Below, one piece after another: positions 55,831 through 64,000 of a stretch of 64,000 nt of DNA (position 1 is the first letter of the stretch; each line of letters starts with the position of its first letter). This DNA is from Bolinopsis microptera. Lineage: Eukaryota; Ctenophora; Tentaculata; Lobata; Bolinopsidae. The notes beneath the pieces were generated by a model. The model saw only the letters and a program-made list of their open reading frames with translations, ran no database searches and had not been told where the DNA came from. The stretch spans positions 5,103,230-5,167,229 of the forward strand of contig NC_087079.1 in the NCBI RefSeq assembly GCF_026151205.1, read 5' to 3'. A program made the position numbers and the translations under genes.

Positions 55831-56372
55831 GCAAGTTTGGCAGCTGATCGCCCTTTACGCGGGCAGCCAATCACAGGACACCACCCGCAAAACTAGCCAT
55901 TAAATGTTACCTGGTTTTTGTGTCATTTAGTAAGTACGCGTACCAGCGTGTGTGGGTTAATTGGCAATTAGTTTACTTTCCTTCTCTACAGTGAAAACAC
56001 ACTTAAAAGTGAGTACAAGTTAAAAGTACTTCTTTCTGATTGAGAAGCACGGGCCGTAGCAGGTTAACTATAAACATGCAGTGAACATACTATAACATAC
56101 TATAACATGCAGTGAACACGTACAATAACGGAATAAATAAGAGTCAGATCATTTAATAGTCTGTAGTGAACATCAGTCAATAAAAAGGATTGTATTTGAT
56201 TATGATAAAGCAGGACCTTAAACAACAACGCTGAGGTACAACCTTTACGAGGGAAATAGGGGCGATTCGTAACATAGTAACGGATTCTGACGCCGGCTAA
56301 GAATCAAGTAACATTGATACTGAGGGCTCAAAGACCGCTCCTTAATTAGATTGTATGATCTCCATCAAGCAA

Positions 56373-56406
56373 CTCCCTGTCACGTGCTACATCACGTGAC
56401 AGGGAG
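56373..56406. other. Perfect hairpin, 14-bp stem with two CACGTG sites
   Basis: CTCCCTGTCACGTG, loop CTACAT, then the exact inverse. It abuts the 72-bp array. Confidence 0.85.
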
Positions 56407-56765
56407 GTGTAGTGGTCTGCTTGTCACACAGCACTACCTATCCTAAACAGCTCGTGCCTTGAAGTGAGGTAAAGTGAGGTGTAGTGGTCTGCTTGTCACA
56501 CAGCACTACCCACCCTAAACAGCTCGTGCCTTGAAGTGAGGTAAAGTGAGGTGTAGTGGTCTGCTTGTCACACAGCACTACCCACCCTATACAGCTCGTG
56601 CATTGAAGTGAGGTAAAGTGAGGTGTAGTGGTCTGCTTGTTACACAGCACTACCCATCCTAAACAGCTCGTGCCTTGAAGTGAGGTAAAGTGAGGTGTAG
56701 TGGTCTGCTTGTTACACAGCACTACCCATCCTAAACAGCTCGTGCCTTGTAGTGGGGCAAAGTGA
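56407..56765. repeat. 72-bp minisatellite, 5 copies
   Basis: Units contain GTGTAGTGGTCTGCTTGTCA, CACAGCACTACCCACCCTAA and CAGCTCGTGCCTTGAAGTGA. The 24-codon minus-strand frame repeats and is considered noncoding. Confidence 0.93.
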
Positions 56766-57320
56766 GGCAAAGTGAGGTAAAGTAGGGTAATATTTTTAGG
56801 GCATATCATGTACCCTAAAATGATTAACATACCCGGTACTTGTTAATGAAGATTAATTTATAATTACAATGATGCACGGCAATTATCTATGGGTTTATCA
56901 GTTGCTGTGGGAGTTAGGCCGGGGATATTGAGAGAGGGCCTCAGAGGCTATAATTATGCTTTATCTTAGGACCATATTATGATAAAAGGAAACGTAATAC
57001 ATTTACTGTTCTGTGTACATCTTCTTTTTAACCAGCCTTGAGCGTTATTTTCTATAACAAGAAAACTTATGCGATAAGAAGACATATTTTAATTAAAGCA
57101 ATTATTAATTATTCCAAGTTTATTGGTGAGTTTGAGGACACAGCGATGAGCTCCATTACATTAGACTTGTTAACCGTGATAGATAATAAATGAATTGCAG
57201 GCTGCAACATTCACCTACACACTTCCACAATTAACACAATTTTACCCTACACATAAGTTAATCAGGAACTTCAGTGTCTCAAGCGTGACTGTGTCAGAGG
57301 ACTGTACAATACTAAATTTG
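56766..57320. other. Noncoding
   Basis: No supported feature. Confidence 0.5.
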
Positions 57321-57440
57321 TAATAAGTTCTAGTATTAAGTTAACAAGTTGTAGTATTAAGTTAACAAGTTCTAGTATTAAGTTAACAAGTTCTAGTATT
57401 AAGTTAACAAGTTCTAGTATTCAAGTTAACAAGTTCTAAG
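57321..57440. repeat. 21-bp minisatellite, about 6 copies
   Basis: GTTCTAGTATTAAGTTAACA plus A. Confidence 0.9.
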
Positions 57441-57484
57441 TAACAAGTTCTTGGTGTTATGGATTGAACATTACCTATTCCTCT

Positions 57485-57863
57485 GAGGCATCATGTAGCC
57501 TCCAGGCTCGACAAACCCCGACAAACCCCGACAAACCACGACAAACCCCGACAAACCCCGACATATCCCGACAAACGGGGTTTGTCGAGGGGTTTTGCCT
57601 CGGGCCCACCGGCTACATGAGGCCTTCTTGTATAGTGTTTTTCCACGTAAAGCTTGATGACTCCGTCTCGGCTTTTTTTTGGGAGACTCAAAAAAAAAGA
57701 AAAAAAAAAAAACCTCCAGGCTCGACAAACTGGAAACCCCGTCAAACCCCGTCAAACCTCGTCAAACCCCGTCAAACCCTGACAAACCCCGACAAATCCC
57801 GACAAACCCCGACGTGTCAAGATATGTCGTATCATGTCGGGCCCACCGGGTACATGATGCCTC
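57485..57863. mobile_element. TIR element carrying 10-bp ACAAACCCCG arrays
   Basis: GAGGCATCATGTAGCC at 57485 is inverted at 57848-57863 (GGGTACATGATGCCTC), with CTCT beside each end. Inside are two arrays of ACAAACCCCG or TCAAACCCCG, a foldback (CGACAAAC|GGGGTTTGTCG near 57570), two copies of CGGGCCCACCGG and an A-rich run. Related inner ends (GGCTACATGAGG near 57611) suggest a compound or nested structure. Confidence 0.7.
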
Positions 57864-58062
57864 CTCTGGAAGTTTGAAAAGTTCAGATTTTAAAGATTTG
57901 GATACTGGTGGAAATACAAAGATAAGATACAAGGCTAGGTCACTCCCGGGATGGCCTACTTATCTCCTTTTCAAATCACAGCTTGGTATCTGGCGGAGAA
58001 ATAAACAATGTTTGTTTCAACACGTGACAGTTTGTTTTTTGATTTTTGATTTTATTATTCAG

Positions 58063-58269
58063 TGTAATGTAGGAGATTACAAAATAAGGCTCACCTACGA
58101 CCAGTATTCAGATCTATATTCAGGAAAGCATTCTCCTTCTCTGATGCGTCAAGCTATGTTAATGATATCATATGAGATACAAATTCTCAGGGATCAACAA
58201 CACTGCAAATTGTTAAAAACCACAAAATTATTGTTTAAGCATCTTATGATTGTCAGAGTAATTTTCTAA
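58063..58269 (+). CDS. Candidate terminal exon, 68 residues, unknown
   Basis: After a good acceptor (TTTTGATTTTATTATTCAG) a frame runs CNVGDYKIRLTYDQYSDLYS, GKHSPSLMRQAMLMISYEIQ and on to a TAA at 58269. The same frame is open upstream into the TIR element, so splice support is only the acceptor motif. No family recognised, no upstream exon found. Confidence 0.25.
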   Translation, partial: CNVGDYKIRLTYDQYSDLYSGKHSPSLMRQAMLMISYEIQILRDQQHCKLLKTTKLLFKHLMIVRVIF

Positions 58270-58860
58270 CATAATTCCAGCTTTATTACCGATCTAATGT
58301 GTGACCAAATAAGATAGGAAATATCCATACAGTACTATTAAATCATATCATAACACAATTAAGACAGGTCAGAAGAAATAAAAGTACCCCCGCCAATGTG
58401 ATTAAAAGATTAAAACTAGTTATAAATAGCCGAACTTCAACATTTGTTTTTAAAGTTTTGTTAGTAAGATCAAGGGAATTACAATTCTAATTCAATTTAA
58501 TTCTATCTAAGAATCAAAATTAATGTAATCAAATCCCTGGTTAAAATAAGCAACTGTTTCTTACCATGGTACTAAATTGATTGGTCTGAGCGATGACTAA
58601 AACACGATCTTAAACATTTACATCAACCATTTCTTAGCTCTTAAACATCCTTTTAAATACACCTTTAACATTTCTTCTACACATACCTTAAACTTAAACA
58701 AATCTTAAAACGGTAATGGTTACGGTATAGATATATAGCTCGGAGTTCTGAAGATTTACCAACTGTATAGAAGTAACTGTTATATTATATTATAACAATA
58801 CTATATAACAGTATTACATTATATATTACTAATAATTGTACTAACTAAGAAGTTGCTATA
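58270..58860. other. Noncoding, AT-rich
   Basis: No supported feature. Confidence 0.5.
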
Positions 58861-59015
58861 TTGGTTAGAGGAATGTGGAGAAGAGGTGGACACGTGACGT
58901 GTTACTATGGTTACGCTAGACACAGAGTCCGATCTGACCCGGGCAGCTCCCCTCTCCCACCATTTTACTCATGGGAGAATGTGGACAGGTCACTTGGTCT
59001 CAATACACAGCCCTC

Positions 59016-59071
59016 ATTGGTCAGATCTTCAAATACTGGCAGCTGATTGGTCCGTCTATCAGTGTCATTGG
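59016..59071 (-). promoter_or_regulatory. Cluster of three CCAAT boxes
   Basis: ATTGG at 59016, 59046 and 59067 reads CCAAT on the minus strand, spaced 30 and 21 bp. Possible NF-Y type promoter for leftward transcription; no gene is evident on that side. Confidence 0.3.
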
Positions 59072-59161
59072 TTGAGTGTGAATCTTGTGCTCGGGCAAAC
59101 GAGTCGTGTTCTAATGATCTCCATCAGATCTTTTTCCCTGTTTTCTGGATATAAGGATTAA

Positions 59162-60184
59162 GGATTGGTCTTTTTTTGTAGCTTTCTTTTATAAAGTCAA
59201 TACGGGGATGTGTGCTTCTCCAGCCAACAGATCCTGATTCTCAGATTCTGGGTCTATAAATCACATATTCCGCTAATTCGTTACTTCAAGAACGAAGCAA
59301 GTGACTTCAACAGCAATAATAGTTTTAGATCAACCTTTTAATGATGGGAGGTCAATTGTATTCCTGTAAGAACTATTTTGGTACCGGCATAAAATACATT
59401 ATGAGCATTTAAAAATAAGATTTTCATACATAAAATACATGATTTTCAAAGTGATGCTAAAAATGTAATGCCGGGCCGTTTTAAGAGTGGTTAGGCCGCA
59501 TATAACATAATGCCAGAAATCTGAGTAAATACTCTTCTCTAATGTTGCATTCTAACCTTGGCATCTTTCCAACTTTTAAACGCCTGCTTATAAACGCCGC
59601 GTGTTTTGAGCTCATACAGTTTATCACTAAAATTTCAGCAATCATCCCAGCGACAAGGCCATCTGAAGAGCTATGTCACTAATCAAGTCCTGTTCAACAC
59701 GTTAGATCATAAGCTAAAATAGATATCAATCTCAACATTATTCTATATACAGTACTATATATCGCATCTATACTATATTACAACATATATTATAATATAC
59801 AGTCCACTTATAATATATTATGTATATTCAATGTTATCTCATAAATAACATCAACATATTAAACGTGACCACGTGACCGCTTCCCTAGTGAGCCTGATCA
59901 TGCACCACAGCTTCAGTCACGTGATAAAGCACCGAGAAGGTATGGTCGCATCTTCTTTTTTTAACCGTCATACGTCTCCTCGACATTGACTGATGCGGAA
60001 AGACCGCACGCATGTTATCATGGTTATATTGTTATACATTAATTATTGTGGTAAGACATGTAAAACTAGACTTGTAGGCTAGCTAACTATTATTATATAC
60101 GGTGCGCATTATTATATCGGGACACTTTGGTGGAGCAATGACATTTGAGAGGTACGAAATGCACATTGCACAGCCTTGATTCTT
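59162..60184. other. Noncoding, AT-rich
   Basis: TATA-like and ATATAT-rich sequence near 59740-59830. No gene. Confidence 0.5.
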
Positions 60185-60495
60185 ATTTTATATATGGACT
60201 GTGAGGCCCTTATTTTATATGTGGACTGTGAGGCCCTTATTTTATATGTGGACTGTGAGGCCCTTATTTTATATGTGGACTGTGAGGCCCTTATTTTATA
60301 GTTTTATATGAGGCCCTTATTTTATAGTTTTATATGAGGACTGTGAGGCCCTTATTTTATAGTTTTATATGAGGACTGTGAGGCCCTTATTTTATATGTG
60401 GACTGTGAGGCCCTTATTTTATAGTTTTATATGTGGACTGTGAGGCCCTTATTTTATATGTGGACTGTGAGGCCCTTATTTCATATGTGGACTGT
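60185..60495. repeat. 27-bp minisatellite, about 11 copies
   Basis: TTATTTTATATGTGGACTGT plus GAGGCCC, with longer units where TTATTTTATAG is duplicated. Confidence 0.92.
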
Positions 60496-60735
60496 AAGTA
60501 AAACCCGGTCTTTACCCAACGAACCCCTCATTCGACTATCAAGTGATGAGATCTGTGCGAGAGAGGCGGAGATTTGCAGTTATACAACAAGCACAGATCT
60601 GATCGCTGAAGTGTTATGGTGATGGGGGCCGGGGGGGCGCAAATAGTTCACATAATAATCACAATAAAGTTATTAATAAGAGGATATAAAAAGAAGTAGT
60701 TTCGTTGGAAACTTGTTCGGAATAAATATTCAAGT

Positions 60736-60758
60736 CCCCCCCCCCCCCCCCCCCCCCC
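60736..60758. repeat. C homopolymer (23 bases)
   Basis: Uninterrupted C run. Confidence 0.9.
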
Positions 60759-63169
60759 GTATAATACATGATATTTATGGATTTTAAAGTCGTGCTACCA
60801 GTATATCTGCAGAACAGCAGAAAGAGGACATTACATGCACGTTATAGTGCTCTCTGTATCTCATATAAAAGCTCTCTTTGTATCTAGATATGATAAGTCT
60901 CACTGTATCGCTAATGTATGTAGCTACTGAGCGAGGGAGAGAGAGAGAGAGAGTGGGAGAGAGCGCTATCATGGTAGAGAAGGCTGCTTGTCAGTGTGCA
61001 ATAATGTGCATTAACCACTAAGATCTACAATATCATATAAAGTCTTTATTGAAGGTATAATAATATAGGCTATGTGGGGGTGGTTAGTATATTATGGGCT
61101 GTGTGGGTGGTGCATATTATGGCTCTCAATGAGACCAGCCTAATGTATAAGAGGGTGGTATCGTCATTACTACACTATAACAGTGTATCTATCTCACTCT
61201 CAGGGAGGGGGAGGTTATCTATTTTTAGCATTATCTTCATATTATGTGGAGGAGCAATTAGTGGTTGTCGCCAGCTAGATGTGAAATATCATCAGAGTAT
61301 TGGGTCAGCTGATTAGTTTTCCTTATCTACACGAGAATAATGATTTTGTTATGTTATCTGATCACGTGGGTTTGTTTCATAAATAAACGGATGTAAACTT
61401 CATGTTGGGATTTGGGGTGATCGCAAGATGAACAATTTACATTCATGCAAGCAAAAAGTTTAGATTTTAGTTCAATTCCTAAAAAGGAATGTTTTGCCAT
61501 CATGATGTTATACGAAATAGCTTTTACCGATTGCCGGATTGCAGCAAGATAGGATTATTTCATGTCAAATCGCACCATGGAAGAAGCAATTAAAGCGAAT
61601 CATTCACTTTAAAATGAATTTTTGGTATGTTTGGAATTTAAGAATTTCTCTTAAGATTAACTGAACATTCTTTTATTTTCCAGATTCGTTAAGATTATTC
61701 TAAAACATTTACTCAAGTATGATCTCCTAAATTATGGGTATCATCATCGTATCAGTTAATCGTTCTAATACCACGATATCCTCCCACAATGTAAAGCATT
61801 CCAAAAATGTAAGAACTCGAATATTTGCGATGCTCGTGAACCGTGACTAGTAAAGAGGAATTTCAGTAGCTTGTTATCGACTATTATGCTGCATTAACAA
61901 TTTTCAGGAAAATACGATGAATTTTATCGCATCTGAACAATCAACGCTCAACATGGCGATACAAATTATATAACCTTAGGATTCAGGAATTTCCGGCCAA
62001 AGTATATATTTAAGTGGCCATTATTTCCAACAAACTTTTTTGGCGTACAGTTTAAGAAAATTAGGCTATATATAAAGATATGTCCAGTAAAGTTGAACCG
62101 CTTTTCAGTTAAATGTACCATCTTACCATCTACAGCTCAGGAATGCCAAATATCTTAAAAAGCAGTCTAACTCATATCTCAAATATTTGAACTGTTTTAA
62201 ACACGTTTCCGGAACTAAACTAAACGGATCACCACACAACAAAAGCTGAATTTAAAACACAAGGCACAGTTATATTGAGCAAAGTGGAGATATGTTAACA
62301 ACAGCGCAGCTATATTGTCTAGACAGTTGCGGGAGTGAGTTAAACAGTTGCAGTGAGCGGACATGTAGCATGCAGGCTGGTCCAGAGTTAGTTCTATCAC
62401 GATTTACGGAATTAGAGAGCTGATGGTGGGGGTGTGTTTTTTAAAGATAACCACTTCCACCCCCCTCCCCCTCCCCCCTCCTCCCCCGGCGTTAACAGCT
62501 GATAAGGTGAGATTTTATGATTTTCATAATGTTCACTACATTTTTAAAATGGTCACTACATTTAGGTAAGGATCACTACGTCATCTTGATAAGGGTCACT
62601 ACTTTGTGCTAAAAATCGCTCAAAAAAAGGGCTACTGAAATTTTCCTGAAAGTTGTGAAATTATCGAGCCTTTATATTTTAAAAAGTACTATTTCTAAAA
62701 GTCTTCATGAATCTGGTCTGCAAGTTTTTTAAAGTACTGTTTCATTAAGGATCAGTGGATTCTGCCAGCACGTTAAAAACCACGCCCCGATTAAATACGA
62801 CCAACGTTTACTTCAAAGAATGACGTGCACAATGCAGTTTCTATTATTTAATATGTTTATATCATTTTCTCATAATATGTTATATCATTTTCAGCTGCAA
62901 ATTTGGTATGTACAGATGATGATGATCATAGATGTTTGAAATAATAACATGATGTACATGGATATCTATAGTGTAAGTCAGAGTGTTACAAATATATTGA
63001 GACTAACGAATAGTCTAAACCGCTAAGTGATTTTCTCCAAATATAATATTAAAAGTGTCTGACTAATAGATGTTTGAATAATATCGTGTCTGACTCTGGG
63101 ATAATGTTCTGCTAATGATCTACAGACCTTTATTAGGTTCCGAACCCAACATACCATAGGACGTAGGAC
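60759..63169. other. Noncoding
   Basis: No exon or RNA gene supported. A C-rich stretch lies at about 62458-62488, and GGTCACTAC(A/T)TT(T) motifs recur at 62535-62605. Confidence 0.5.
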
Positions 63170-63492
63170 CAGGCCGCAACATGTTGAGAACCAGGCCGCA
63201 ACATGTTGAGAACCAGGCCGCAACATGTTGTGAACCAGGCTGCAACATGTTGAGAACCAGGCCGCAACATGTTGTGAACCAGGCCGCAACATGTTGTGAA
63301 CCAGGCCGCAACATGTTGTGAACCAGGCTGCAACATGTTGTGAACCAGGCCGCAACATGTTGAGAACCAGGCCGCAACATGTTGGGAACCAGGCCGCAAC
63401 ATGTTGGGAACCAGGCTGCAACATGTTGTGAATCAGGCCGCAACATGTTGTGAATCAGGCTATGCTGCAACATGTTGTGAACCAAGCCACAA
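63170..63492. repeat. 22-bp minisatellite, about 15 copies
   Basis: AACCAGGCCGCAACATGTTG plus TG/AG/GG. AACATGTT within each unit is a palindrome. Three minus-strand frames stay open because of the repeat. Confidence 0.93.
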
Positions 63493-63494
63493 CC

Positions 63495-63552
63495 ATGGGG
63501 TGGTCAGAAGATGTGATGGCCCCGTCAAGTTTTGACGAAACTCAACATAGGT
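63495..63552 (+). repeat. Second copy of a dispersed segment from the 25.5 kb element
   Basis: GGGGTGGTCAGAAGATGTGA through CGAAACTCAACATAGG matches 25898-25953 with one difference (GTCAAGTCTTGAC versus GTCAAGTTTTGAC). GTCAAG/CTTGAC is a palindrome in the first copy. Confidence 0.8.
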
Positions 63553-64000
63553 AGGTCAACATGTCGCGAACCGGGCCCCACAATTTCTAGTGTGATTAAA
63601 ATCATCAGAATAACTGCACCTGTATATTTTAGGGAATTACAAACTTGTCAATTCTTATGATTGTCAGCTGAAATGACTTTAAATGTCAATTCTAAAAACT
63701 TTGACAAAACTAGGTACGTACCACCTTTGAAGCAGAGTTAAACACATGGGTTGATGGGTTCCCTCTCTGAATAGCAACATGTGCTGATTTTGCAACTTCT
63801 CAACTGGGTTTATAACATTCAAAATTGCTATTTTTATATTATATTAACTGATATCGTCACAATATCTTGTATCCGCTAGCAGTAATATCGATTACATAAC
63901 ACGTGGAAACTGTAAAATATAACATGTTTTATCAACATAATATGTGTGATAGTATCACGTCTTCATTTACAAAGCTCTCTCCGAATGAGCAGTTAGAAGG
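63553..64000. other. Noncoding, AT-rich
   Basis: No supported feature to the window end. Confidence 0.5.

Noticed and set aside
56438..56830. 130-codon minus-strand frame with CLGWVVLCNKQTT repeats
   Set aside because: 72-bp array; no signal or domain.
58861..59161. Overlapping 61- and 84-codon plus-strand frames
   Set aside because: Two frames over the same bases with no domain; the CCAAT cluster suggests a regulatory region instead.
61074..61316. 80-codon plus-strand frame with a hydrophobic part
   Set aside because: Starts with GTG, no splice or poly(A) support, no family; likely chance.
63023..63485. Three minus-strand frames with HVAAWF-type repeats
   Set aside because: 22-bp array read in all three frames.

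Overview
The window is animal (metazoan) nuclear DNA. Genes are split by GT-AG introns, domains are typical of extracellular animal proteins (kringle, EphR-like cysteine repeats, PAN/apple, CCP/sushi, pentraxin), one gene encodes an ESCRT-I TSG101-like protein, and most of the DNA is AT-rich noncoding sequence packed with minisatellites, foldback elements and DNA-transposon remnants. The domain mix would fit a marine invertebrate such as a cnidarian, but nothing here fixes the species.

Layout. 1-11.8 kb: the 3' part of a plus-strand gene for a secreted protein with EphR-like cysteine repeats and two C-terminal kringles (nine exons, phases all consistent). Its 6.5 kb intron holds, on the opposite strand, a tandem pair of type I membrane protein genes; one copy is intact, one has a 1-nt frameshift, and a promoter-side remnant of a third copy remains. 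A later intron holds a pogo-like transposon with a second element nested in it. 11.8-19.2 kb: a weak two-exon gene candidate, then 22-bp, 14-bp and 42-bp tandem arrays, the last about 5.5 kb long with higher-order structure. 19.4-22 kb: a small three-exon gene of unknown function converging on a TSG101/VPS23-like gene. 24-25 kb: a single-exon secreted pentraxin-domain gene. 25.5-29 kb: foldback elements and a weak three-exon candidate. 29-46 kb: a gene-poor stretch of short tandem arrays, G/C homopolymers and hairpins. 46-50.9 kb: a 12-bp array, a nearly perfect palindromic foldback element flanked by TTAA, and the C-terminal exons of a probable GPI-anchored protein. 50.9-64 kb: mostly noncoding with more arrays and two weak exon candidates.

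The most unusual theme is that several tandem arrays in introns contain or abut copies of the neighbouring exon edge: a splice acceptor repeated five times (50.03-50.2 kb), a donor-like motif repeated about ten times (12.4-12.6 kb), and two partial kringle-exon copies with intact donors at the ends of an 8-bp satellite (9.0 and 11.56 kb). Exon structures come from reading frames and splice consensus only. No homology search, transcript data or RNA-gene search was available.
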